A DNA stretch of 58,145 bases from Mesostigma viride (lineage: Eukaryota > Streptophyta > Mesostigmatophyceae > Mesostigmatales > Mesostigmataceae): positions 1,016,248 to 1,074,392 of the forward strand of contig RPFO01000189.1 in NCBI GenBank assembly GCA_009746045.1, in the 5' to 3' direction. Position numbers and translations under genes: made by a program. The notes beneath the pieces are model-generated. The model was not told the origin of the DNA and ran no database searches. It saw only the letters and a list, made by a program, of their open reading frames with translations. This document shows positions 29,961 to 41,900 of the stretch, piece by piece. The first letter of the stretch is position 1; every line of letters begins with the position of its first letter.

Positions 29961-30559
29961 CTTAATTCAATCTACAGAAAATACCAAGCCAGAAAAAAAT
30001 GCAGTGATCCTCGATCAGCCGGTTCCAAAAAAGGAACAAATTGCAAACACTGCATGCTAGTTGCTCATGCCCGACAAAAGCCTCCACAGCCACAACAGAT
30101 ATCCAAGGCCCCATGCATACAGACAGTCCTTTGCGGCCGTTCCGAGCTTGGCACTGGATTCGTTGTCCACATCGTCACGTCGGTAGAGTAACATGATCTT
30201 TTCCGGCATACGTGGGCGTTTTGGTTCACGCCCCACATGCATGTGAAAGTGATGTCCTCCGGATTTTCGCCTTTGCACCGTGTGCAGTTCTTGGACGTTT
30301 GGAAGCATGGCATGGCTAACGTAATGACTGACTAGCTCTAGCCTAGACAGCTTTTCAGTGGTTTTCCATTTGCATCCGGGTATTTCCTCGTAAATGGTGG
30401 GAGAGCGATCGCAGCAATGGTGCTCACCACTAGACACTCGATCTCGGCCAGTTAGGCTCGAAACACACGCCCTGATCAAGCAAGCTGTTCCCGGCCCCAC
30501 CTTCTAGGTCATCTAGTCGCTCTTCACGAGTAAGCCATCAATAATTTCAATGAACAAGG

Positions 30560-30697
30560 CTACATGACATTTCCATCTCCATTCATATTCATCATCCTGA
30601 ACGACTCGAAAACGCGGAAAAGATAACGGCAGGCTCGAGCTACCATGGTCCGGATCTTCCGGATATTTCTGGCCTGCGCAGGTTGTCTCCTTGATAT
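30560..30697. repeat. Dispersed repeat copy, ends at TGCGCAGGTTGTCTCCTTGA
   Basis: About 120-138 bp is shared with 32200-32335: CCTCCATTCAT, CATCCTGAA(C/A)GACTCGA, CGAGCTACCATGGTCC, CTTCTGGCCTGCGC(A/T)GGTTGTC. A third, shorter copy lies at 23075-23118. It does not appear to be coding. It is probably the end of a dispersed element. Confidence 0.75.
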
Positions 30698-31171
30698 ACA
30701 TGGATCAGGACGCAAAAGATCTGAACGCAAAGGTTTTCACCTTTGCGGAGTGTCTGATCAGAATATACGCTTGGCTGATTTCGATAGTACCGGCTACGCC
30801 CCCTTCTAAAGAAGGATTCAGCCGTGTTCAGCCCGTCTCACGGTGCGAGACTGAACAAGTCTCGCGTGCAGACACGTGTGTAGTACTCCTACACACAGAT
30901 CTCGAGTGATTTATCTAGTACCAAATCCGAAAGGCTTGCATCACTCCCCGGACAGGAGAACTTTTGCGGATGACTGTAGGTGTAAGTTGGCGATGCCATG
31001 GTAACCGGAGACGTCCGTCCTATAGTCAGCAAAATTGGTGCGAGAGGTCCCCAGTTCGATTCCGGTCGGATTCATTTGCAGATCGCGTTTTCCGCGTTTT
31101 CCGCGGCCCGGCACTGAACGCAAAGGTTTTCACCTTTGCGGAGTGTCTGATCAGAATACATGGATCAGGAC
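30696..31171. mobile_element. Insertion of about 445 bp flanked by 16-bp direct repeats
   Basis: ATACATGGATCAGGAC occurs at 30696-30711 and 31156-31171, the size expected for a retroposon target-site duplication. Inside, identical 45-bp segments (30721-30765 and 31114-31158) each contain a perfect hairpin, a 9-bp stem CGCAAAGGT/ACCTTTGCG with loop TTTC. A tRNA B-box-like GTTCGATTCCGG lies near 31050. This fits a SINE-like insertion, though the identical end segments are unusual. A plain segmental duplication is the alternative. Confidence 0.6.
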
Positions 31172-31562
31172 TGCCAGCTGGGCTAAGAGCCTAAGACAAA
31201 AAAAATTGCATAATGGAATACCTTGCTGTTCTCTGCAGGCCTGGCAACGTCGTCTGGTACCGTAAGTGATGCGAGAGAGAAAAAAGTAAAAAAGTAAGTA
31301 ATATATCGTATATAGAAATTCCTGAGAGTGGCTGATGCACACGGTCTCTTGCTAGCGTTGCACGGATAAGTCCGTCCGGTGCCAGACATGCCCATCACCA
31401 AGTAATGCAGTGAAAATTCCGCTCCCTTCCCGGGGCATAGTTAACTCACCCATTAGTTTCTTTCTAGATAGTTTCACACTTAACTTAGCTTCACACCAAC
31501 GCCTTGCAGTTTCTTCCCCTTCAAACCAGGCTGACATCCAGCTACTGTGGCCGCAAGGGATG

Positions 31563-32951
31563 CTATTGTGATTGTGGGAGATAACCACCACGCCAGTGGG
31601 GCCGAGTCCCTGTGTGGGATGCCCCACGGCCCCTGGCACCAGCGCCAGGGCGCGGCGCGCCCCTCCCTCCCCGGCTGCTACCCTCTTCTCTTCTTCTCAT
31701 CTCTTCTCTTCTCTTCTCCTCTTCTCTTCTTGGCCTGCCCAGATGCTGTTCCGCTGTCCCACCATCGCCTTCCGAGTGCTTCGATGACGCGGACTGGGCG
31801 GGCGGCTCATGGATGGCTGCCGTCGCACTATGAGCCGCGGAGGTGGCAGAATTATGTTCTCCTTCATTGGCAGCAGCGCCGTGTTGTGCTTGCACCCGCA
31901 CGGCCACGTCCCACCCTGCAGTCGCCAGCAGTGATGTGGTGGGTCCATTCTGTCAGCAGTGATTTCGTGATGATGAGTGCTGTGTGAATTTGCAGCTCGT
32001 CGTGCATGCAGCTTTAAAGATTGTCATAAATTACAGACGCGGGAGAGGCGAGGCACGGGAGTGCCAAACAGAATTAACCCAAGCAAGAAACAGCTAGCCA
32101 ACACAGAAGTATGAATGGCAATTACCACTAAGTGCAGCATATCGTCCAGTAACATGTTAACAAATATTTTAGCCAGCCATAATCTTAACGTACACAGCCA
32201 CACAATTCCACCTCCATTCATTTCCAACATCCTGAAAGACTCGACAAACACGGATAAGATAAAAGCAGGCGAGCTACCATGGTCCAGATTCTCCAAACTT
32301 CTGGCCTGCGCTGGTTGTCTCATTGATACATCACAATCTATCCGACAGCATTATGACAGTCGCGCACATTACGACAGCTTTGTGACAGGCGCGCACATCG
32401 CGACAGCTTTGTGACAGGCACGCACATTAGGACAGCTATGTGACAGGCGCGCACATTATGACACTCACTTTTCCGGAAGAACGTCCTTGCCTCTGCTGCG
32501 TCAAACGGCCTCCCACCAAAGCTGGGCTGCACAGTCTCCCCCGCAACCCCCCTTCCCCGCAACTCCCCACTGAGACCTTCCTCAAGATTAGCCACCGCCA
32601 CCGCCGCGCCACCGTAAGGACCCGCCACTCCACCCCTTTCTGCCCCCAGTGCCTCCTGAGCCCCCCCCTGGGCCAGGAACGAGTACCAAGCGTTCATTGG
32701 GTGACGGGGCTCGAGGGGTTGTCGGAAAGAGCTATCAACAGTTACCACACCACCTGCCTCCCTTGGTGCCGCCACCATGGGCCCGTGCATGGAGACATGC
32801 AAGGCATCCTGCCTTTCCTCCACCACCTCCTCTGCCTCCTTTCCTTGCTCTTGTGGCCATTGCGGTTGCTGCAAATGTTGCCGTCGCCCTTGCCCTAGCT
32901 CTCGCTCATATTGTTGTTGTTGTTGTTGTTGCTGCTGCTGCTGTTGTTGCC

Positions 32952-32984
<33 letters not shown>

Positions 32985-35900
32985 GCTGGTGATGGTGTTG
33001 CAATTGCTGTTGTTGCTGCTGCTGCTGCCAATGCTGTTGCTCCATGTGTTGCTGTTGGTGATGCTCCCATGCCCCCCCCTGCTGCAGCGGCTGCCAGTAT
33101 TCCGGATGCCCGGTTACAACGCCAGCATCCGGCGCCCATGCCCTGCCCATGCCCCGACCCCCACCGGCTTCCTCCCCATCGCACTCATCCGCCCAGTTGA
33201 TGCGCTCGTGGGGTGGCCCAAAGTCCATGGACGCATCCCCATGCCCCCCGCCTTCGTGCCCCCACACTGCGCCCCCATGCCCTCCCTGCCCCCACCCTGC
33301 CCCTTCGCCCACGAAACCATGCTGACTCGCCGGCATGGCCACATGACCCGACGGATGCGCTGATTCTGTCGCCGGCACGGAGGCGAGTGCTGATGAACTT
33401 GGCGACGGCTCGATCCCCCCCAGTGAACCCTCGCCCTGCTGGTAGGGCATCTGCTGAAAGTGCTGCGGATGCTCGTGACGCAAATGTTGATGCTCTGGAT
33501 AAGGGTGTCGATGCTCTGGGTGCGGAAGCTGGTTAGCATGCGGATGCAAATGGGCATGCAGATGGCTTGGCGGTCCTTGCTCCCACGGAGTAGGGTGATG
33601 ACCATACGCCAGCTGCCCTTGGTTATACGGTGGCTGGACGTGGCCGTGAGGCGGCGGGAAGGGAGGGTACGGGTGGCCGTGCGGATGGCCACGCGCAGGA
33701 GACACGTACCCCTGCTGGTAAGGTGCATGCATGGCCTGCGGCTGTGGTTGCAAATGCTGCTTCTTGCCTAGCGTGCGACCCGGCATGACGTCCCCCGGTC
33801 CCCCCGCTCTCGCCCCCCCCGTGTAATAATGGCGAGCGGTCGAGCCCCCCGAACTGTCCTCCATCACCACAATGACCTCATGGCCGTCCCGACCGGACCC
33901 CAACCCACCCACCGACCGCCGTCTCTTAGGCTCCCCTTGCATGCTCGACCGAGTGGGCGTGATCCCACCCCTGGTCCCCGCCTCACCCAACAGGTGCGCA
34001 TCTCTGCTTTGCGCCCCTTCCATGGTGCCGGATGCCAGCGGTTGCCCCCCTGCGTCCAATGCCGGTTGGCGCAACCCCTCCGTTTGCGACATTTCCATCC
34101 CACCCCCCCGTGCTTGCGCAGCGGTCGCGGAAGCAGAATGGTTTCCCACTGGGAGACCCTCCCCAGGGTCCCGGGCTGCCCCAGCCACCACCCCCACCGT
34201 CATCCCCACCACCCCGGCACCGCTGGTCCCCCCTCGCTCGCGAGGGGTATGGTCACATGGTGTCGGCAGCATCGGCCCAGCACTCGACGCTCCCTCCCCT
34301 CTCACACTCCGCAGCGCATCGTCCACGGCCTCGGCTGGATTCCCCGAGCAACCGGAAGCTCCTCCTTGGCCGCGTGCTGCCCCCACCTCCCTTGCCTGGC
34401 CAGGTGACCTACCCGCCGTGCCTGCTTGGCCCGGCAACGCACCTCCCTTGCCTGCCTGGCCCAGCGATGCACCCGCTTTGCCTGCCGGGCCCAGCGTCGG
34501 ACCTGCCTTACCAAGCTTGGCGCCCCGGGCTTGCTTCTGCTGGTCCACGCCACCAGCTCCACCGCCCAAGTCCGCCACCCGAGCAGCTGCCGGCACGTCC
34601 CTGCCCCCCAGGTCCTTGGTGGGCGAGGGTGGCCTTTCAGTCAAGATGCCACCCCCGCGTGCACCCGTCAAGACTCGCCCGTTGGCGATGGCCACCTCCT
34701 GGCCCTTACCACGGCCTACCCCTGGCGTCTGCCCCCCTGCCCGCCCACCTGCTTCTGCCATCTTCTCTGGCAACATGCCGCCTTCTTTGCCGCCTCCTCT
34801 GCCTTTTTCCAAGCCCCCTTTGCCGCCTTTCCCTCCGCCTTTCCCTCCGCCTTTCCCTCGTTTTGACTCTGGTTCCTTCCCTGGCTCCCCCTCTTGTGGA
34901 GGACCCCGGACCGCCACGCCCTCCACCGCAGCAGAAGCAGAGGACTGCATGGCCGACGATAAAGCAGCGGCAGCTTGGCCGCCACCCATCCCCATGCCAG
35001 CGGTCCGGACTGCATCGGACACCCTGGCTTCTGGCACCCGTCCCTTTGTGCCCTGACCTCTGCTTGCAGGCTGCCCTTGAGCGCCAGACCCCCGCACGCG
35101 TTCTGTGCTGGGCCCGCGAACATCTTGCAAGGCAGCTCCACCTTCCTGCACTGGCATGCTGGACCCAAACCCCTGCCCAGGTGCCCACCGGGGCACAGCC
35201 TCGGCCAGTTCGATTGCCTCACCTTCCCCTGAACGAACCCCTTCCATTCCCTTCAATCCTGCCTGCTGCCGATTGGTTCCCTTAGCCACTTCCTGCGGAG
35301 GCACGTCCCGTCCCAGTGCCCCCTGCCCCCCCTTGGATGATGCCGTCTTCCTGCGCATGGTTACGTGCGTCAGCAGTTCCCCCGCCCCACCGGCCCGTCC
35401 CCCCCGGTCCCTCGGCGAATGGCCACCGCCCCGCAGCAGGGCATCGCGCACAAACGCGCTCCCTTGTGCCGCCATCCGGAACAAGGCCAGCCCGCCCTCC
35501 TCCACCTCCCCTTCCCCCTCCCCCTCGCTCTCCTCCGTCCCCTCATCCTCCTCCTTGTGGCCTCCATCCCCCCCCGTGTCTGCTGTACCGACACGCGCAT
35601 CCATTTCAGCGCCATGCGTGTGTGCTCGCCCACCATGCGTGCCGATGTCATCACCACCACCCAGGTCCATTTGACCACCACCGCGTGCATCCCCTCGTCG
35701 TACATGACCCAAAGGCCCATGCCCATCTTGATCAGATGCCATGTCGGGCGTGGCGGGGTCACCATCCCTCCGCATGTCCCCTCGCAACTTGGGGCCGTCG
35801 ACCAACACCCTCGAAGCCTGGGTTCCTAGTCCGTTGGAACCACCTCTCTGGCCAAGCACAGACGCCGAAGCGGGTTCGCGTGCCCAGCCGGCCGTCTCGT

Positions 35901-38900
35901 GCCCCTCTGTTGAGGGCGGAGTCAGCGTCTCCTCGACTCGCTTGGCCTCCTTGGCACGTTTCTTTTTGTCGCGTTTTTTCTCGCGTTTGTCTCGCCTGGC
36001 ATTTAAAGGAAGAAAGGGAAGAAAAGAAAAGAAAAGAAAAGAAAAGAAAAGAAAAGAAAAGGAATAAGAAGTAAAAACATGAAAGAGGGATGTTAACATT
36101 ACTAAAGAATAGATAAAGAAACGAAAAAGAATGAGAATACTAAGAAGAAGAAGAAGTAACGCGATACGAGCAGCGGCCGTCACGCCGCGGAACGGTGGGC
36201 AACGCCCGCAAGGCGGGTCAGGGTTGATTGCATCAGATGCCACCACCATGATCGCAAGCCTACCCCCATGCAGAAGCAATTATACCAGATACCAAACCCT
36301 AGTAATACTAGATACCAAACCCTAATAGATACCGAACCCCAGTTACAACAGATACCAAACCCTAGTTAAAATATACCAAACCCCAGTTACAATGATACCA
36401 AACCCTACTTAAGATACACACCAAACCCCAGTTACAACAGATACCAAACCCTAGTTAAAATATACCAAACCCCAGTTACAATGATACCAAACCCTAGTTA
36501 CAGTACAGAAACCGAACGATGGAACACGTGACAAACGAAGCAGCAAGAAACAAAGAACGGCAAATGGAGAACGAATATTGAACGGAGAACGGCATTCGTG
36601 CTGCGACAGCGATGACATGGCTGGTCGCACTTGCGCCCTTGGTGTGAGTTGAGTAAAGCGTTTGAGACAAAGTCGCAAACAATAGGAGACAAATAGCAGT
36701 GATTGCATAACAAATGCTAACCGATCCGCACACATCTCTTTTAACCTGCGCGGAGCCCCCTCTACATCCACTACCCCCCCCCAACCCTTTGAGTGACGTA
36801 CGCCAGCTGATCCGCCTGCATCTCCTGTTGCTGGAGCAGCTGCAGGCTTCGCAGCGCCTCCTCGGCGACCGCCTCTGCTCGCGCGGTGGTCTGGTGGGGG
36901 ATCGCGGACAGGGCATGGTTGCAAAGGATGGTGGCAAATGATGATGATGATGGCGGTGGCAACTGGGACGCGCACCAGGCATTGGGACATGCTGCGAGCC
37001 ACAAGCACCAAGAGGGGAGAGACAAAAGAGGCGTGACTTTCAAAGCATAACAAGGTCTTGATGAGAGGCATGCAAAATTAAAAACACTGATGAGAGATCC
37101 ACCAGCCGCCATTACCATACTACAAAGGACCACCGGCCACAGAAGAACTATAAAAAAGAGACCCATAAAGCAAGATGACTGCGGCTACAAAGCCATGGGG
37201 TTGGCTACGACAAACAATTGCACTTGGTGGGGAGCAGAGGTGTAGTCACAAACGCAGAGGCGAAGTCGCAAAGACAAATGCAATGAAGGCGTAGGAAAGA
37301 ACAAAGCTATTAGCAGCAATCTTCCCTTGTTTGCATCATGCTCTCTTCAATCAACCACCCTAACTGCGACTGCTCAGCGCACATGCCTTCAGCCCGCTTC
37401 TTTTCCTGACATTTGCAAGCTCTCCCTTGACCTTCACCGAAAGACCCATCTACATGCTCAGCCCCTATGCCCCACCCAACCTGACCTTGCTCATATCGTA
37501 CGCCATTCCAACATCAATCACGCAGCCCAACTGAGTGCCTCGGCATACAGTAGCTAATCGTTGTAATCTAACGATGGCAATACAAGCACGTCAAAAAACA
37601 AGAGAAAACAAATAAACACATAGGGACACACAAGCGAACCCATGAACAATTTAATCATCAATGCCAAGCGTGCACATACACAGTCATACTTTGACAAACT
37701 ACATCTGCCCGCCCCTCCCCCCCCCCTTCCCCCCACAACTCACCAGCCGGTGCTCAACCAGCAGTGCCAGCGATGCCAGCACGTTCACCACCGAGGCGCC
37801 CAGCTCGTCCCACGCCACCACCACCGCCTCCACCGCCGGTAACGGTGCCGACATAGCAACAAAAGAAACCCCTCCGCCACCACGCTCCTCTCTGTCATGC
37901 ATGCCACCTGTGGTCCTAATGCTGCCGCCGGCCACTGCCTTGTCATCCCCCGGACCCCCCCCTTGCCTGCCTTGTGAATCTTGCACGACCTCCTTAGTGA
38001 CTGGCCAAGCCGGCCCCTTGGTATCATTCACAAGTTCTTGGCCCTCCTTCCCCTTCTCCTTCCCCTTCTTGCCTCCGCCCTTGTCCTCCTCTTTTCCCGT
38101 GTCAATGCCCGGTGGTGCCGGCGTGACGGATGCCTGCTGTCCCCATGGCAGCGACCTGGCCGACAACTCGGTGAGCGTCTCCAGAATGGCGAGAAGGGTG
38201 GAACCCCCCAGGGGGTGCCGCGCCAGCTGGTTGGCGCACTCGTCCTCGGGTAACGCCACAAGGCTCTGCAGGGACATGAGGACCCCATGCAGATGCAACA
38301 GGGCAGACACAATGTTTCAGAATGGGGGACGTGAGAAGAGGAAGTGCATGGCACACACACGACGAAGATGATGATGAAGATCATGATGATGGTGTTGGTG
38401 GTGGTGGTGGCGGCGGCGGCGGTGGTGGTGGTGGAGGTGGTGGTGGTGGTGGTGGTGGTGGTGGTGGTGGTGGTGGTGGTGGTGGTGGTGGTGGTGGTGG
38501 TGGTGGTGGTGGTGGTGGTGGTGGTGGTGGTGGTGGTGGTGGTGGTGGTGGTGGTGGTGGTGGCGGCGGCGGCGGCGGCGGTAGTGGTGGTGGTGGTGGT
38601 GGTGGCGGTGGTGGTGGTGGTGGTGGTGGTGGCGGTGGCGGCGGCGGCGATGACAACGAATGACACAGACACGGCATGGTGAGGACTGAAATTAAGGGAA
38701 ATTCTCTGAATAATAATACTTACAGCAGCAAACCATTGAAAAGAGTGAAATTCGCCAATGTTGCTTAAAAAAAGAAAGGGATGAGGGAGCCGAGGATGGG
38801 GAACAGACCAAACCAAATCAACTCTGATGACAAAGAGATGATGCATGGGCATGTCCACCCAAAAAGAAACTGCATGTAGGTGGTGCTTCCTTCACAACAG

Positions 38901-41900
38901 TTGATAGGGTTGAGGGTGAAACGGGGATCGGCCGGACGAACCCCGAGCGGAGTGCATGATCAAGCATGCGCGTGGTCATATGGGCGGGGTGGGGAATGCT
39001 CATAGCTATTAGGAATACGCTATGGAGTGGAACACAAGCATCAAGGCCCACAAAATTCGTGGGATGAGGCAAAGCAAGCCATCTGATGAGAAAGAAAAAG
39101 CAATCCCCTCCGTCTTCCGCCCTCCAGACCCCCTTTTGAGCACCCAAGCTCCCCCCCTCCTCTTCCATATCTCTCCTTCCCTTCCCTCCTCCGTTCACTT
39201 AGTCATAAGAAACCTACCGCCAGGTGCACCCCCGCGCGCTTGAACGCGGCCAGCAGGCCCAGCACGTTGTTCTTGTCTTCTTGCAGAGCCAACAGACTGA
39301 GCTGCTCTTGAGCCAAATCAGCCCGCTTGCGCAGCAGCTCCGGGCGTGCCTCCAGTGCCTTGAGCAACACGCCTCGCAGCTTGTCCTGCCCGTGGGGGGC
39401 GACGGGACAAGCCAACGAGACGAGCCGATACACAGACAAACGTGTGAATATACAGACGTGGCAAGTGAATGTACGTGTGCACGCGCATCCATGCGAAGGG
39501 GGGGGAGGTGCAGGAAACGTGTAGCAGTGATGAGACAGACGCATAAGAGAATGTCCTATGTGAGTCAAGCAGCCCTAAGAAGCACCCAGGCGCACAACAG
39601 ATGGCACCAGCCTCTCACACCGCCACCAGGGATCGGGCTATCGGCACACAAAATGGATAGCATCCAGAGGTGAATGAAGTCCGTGGATGACGTCCCAGGG
39701 ACAACCCCGCAGATGGGATTTACAGAGGCTTGTGATTCACAGAGGCTTGTGATTAACTTACCCTAACGCTTGTGGCCCGCGGCTGGCGTGTACGGAACTG
39801 GGAAAAAAATACGCACTCCTGTGTTCGTGCCGCTAGAGACAGCACACCACCAGATAACCCTTATAAAGCCAGAGCCATGCAACTTCAAGCGATGCCCTAT
39901 TCAAATTAATAAGGCAGGAGACATAAAAATGCATAAAAATGCATTAAAGCACATAGATCACGTTAAGCATCGCATGGAGTCATACTTACCCATATTACAT
40001 TGCAACCAGCTTCCAACAGATACCTGCCAATCTCACTCCTCCCCAAACTGCGTTGCCCGCTCCCATCTAACAGCAGAGGCCAACCCCTTTGGGCCCCAAC
40101 TGATCGCCCACTCACCACGGCAGCCAAGGGCGAGCCCTTCTCTCCTGTTGCCTTCCTGCCGTCGCCACCGCTTGAACTGGCAGACGTCAAGGTCAAGTGC
40201 AGCGACAGTAGCTGGGCCATGTGGCGTGGCGGCAGCTGCACGCATGGCATGGCATGGTAGGCATATGACGACAGGCGCATCCCGACAGGCACATTACAGC
40301 AGGGCGCGACACACAGCAAGGAGGTTACAGATGATGCGCCAGCACAGGCATGACCAGTTAGACACACACAACTTGCGGGAAGGAAAGGGCCTGTTGTAAC
40401 AGAGTTTCCGTCAGAACTAAATCCAACGGCCGTGTTGATCAGCTGCAGGCATGCAGACAAGGGCAGGTGTCAGCGCATGAGCATGTCTACCGAGTCAGAA
40501 CATGATATCAGTGCAAGAACTCACAAGGACTCTATCCACAGTTACCCGCAATAATTCAACCAGGGGAAGCCATCAAAGCCACAGCTCCCTCCGTACCGAA
40601 TCCCAGAAACCGGCAAGCTCCGCGGGCGCGAAGGGGGGCTTATAGCTGCGAGACTCTGCCTGCCCGTGCTGCTGTTGCTGCGCATGATGATGATGCAGCA
40701 GCTTCCCTCTCGTGGTGGGCACAGGTGCGGGGCCGTGCGTCAGCATGTGCCTCCTTAAGTTCACTGCTGCCACAAAACTAGCCGAACAACCGTCCCGGTC
40801 GCATGCCCGCAGCCGCTGCGCCACGGCCGACGACGCCTCGCTGCTGGCACCTGTGCTTGCTGGCGATTTACGGGCGGATGCTGGCGGCTGTGCCAGTGTC
40901 CATGATGGCAATGATTGCGGTTGGGCTGCCGTGGGCTGGGGCATGGCCAGCGGGGTTTGACCGCAGGGTTGGCCCCCCTTCCCACTGGCCCCGCTGGCCC
41001 TGTTGCCTGTGGTCTCACGAACAGGGATGCCAGGTTGCCACGTTCAAGGGCCATCGTGTGAATGCAATGAGACGATGACTGCCGTGTTGCATAAGCCCAC
41101 CAAGGGAAGCAGGGAGTCGTTAATAAGAAACTCGGCCCTAGTAAGAAACCAACGCCCCATTACATGAGCCAACCAAGGGAAGCAGGGAGTCGTTATTAAG
41201 AAACACGGCCCTAGTAAGAAACCAACGCCCCATTACATGAGCCAACCAAGGGAAGCAGGGAGTCGTTATTAAGAAACACGGCCCTAGTAAGAAACCAACG
41301 CCCCATTATATGAGCCCACCAAGGGAAGCAGGGAGTCGTTATTAAGAAACTCGGCCCTAGTAAGAAACCAACGCCCCATTACATGAGCCCACCAAGGGAA
41401 GCAGGGAGTCGTTATTAAGAAACTCGTCCCTAGTAAGAAACCAACGCCCCATTACATGAGCCCACCAAGGGAAGCAGGGAGTCGTTATTAAGAAACTCGT
41501 CCCTAGTAAGAAACCAACGCCCCATTATATGAGCCCACCAAGGGAAGCAGGGAGTCGTTATTAAGAAACTCGGCCCTAGTAAGAAACCAACGCCCCATTA
41601 CATGAGCCCACCAAGGGAAGCAGGGAGTCGTTATTAAGAAACTCGTCCCTAGTAAGAAACCAACGCCCCATTACATGAGCCCACCAAGGGAAGCAGGGAG
41701 TCGTTATTAAGAAACTCGGCCCTAGTAAGAAACCAACGCCCCATTACATGAGCCCACCAAGGGAAGCAGGGAGTCGTTATTAAGAAACTCGTCCCTAGTA
41801 AGAAACCAACGCCCCATTACATGAGCCCACCAAGGGAAGCAGGGAGTCGTTATTAAGAAACTCGTCCCTAGTAAGAAACCAACGCCCCATTATATGAGCC

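Noticed and set aside
30990-31090. Functional tRNA gene
   Set aside because: Only a B-box-like GTTCGATTCCGG is present. The T-arm stem mispairs and no full cloverleaf could be drawn.
33829-35674. Plus-strand frames of about 190-417 codons opposite the large minus-strand exon
   Set aside because: They are antisense shadows of a GC-rich exon. The minus frame has matching splice signals and phases at both ends.
36285-36500. Telomere-like CCCTAA motifs
   Set aside because: Units are irregular and read ACCAAACCC(C/T)AG, not a clean telomere repeat, and they lie in an intron.
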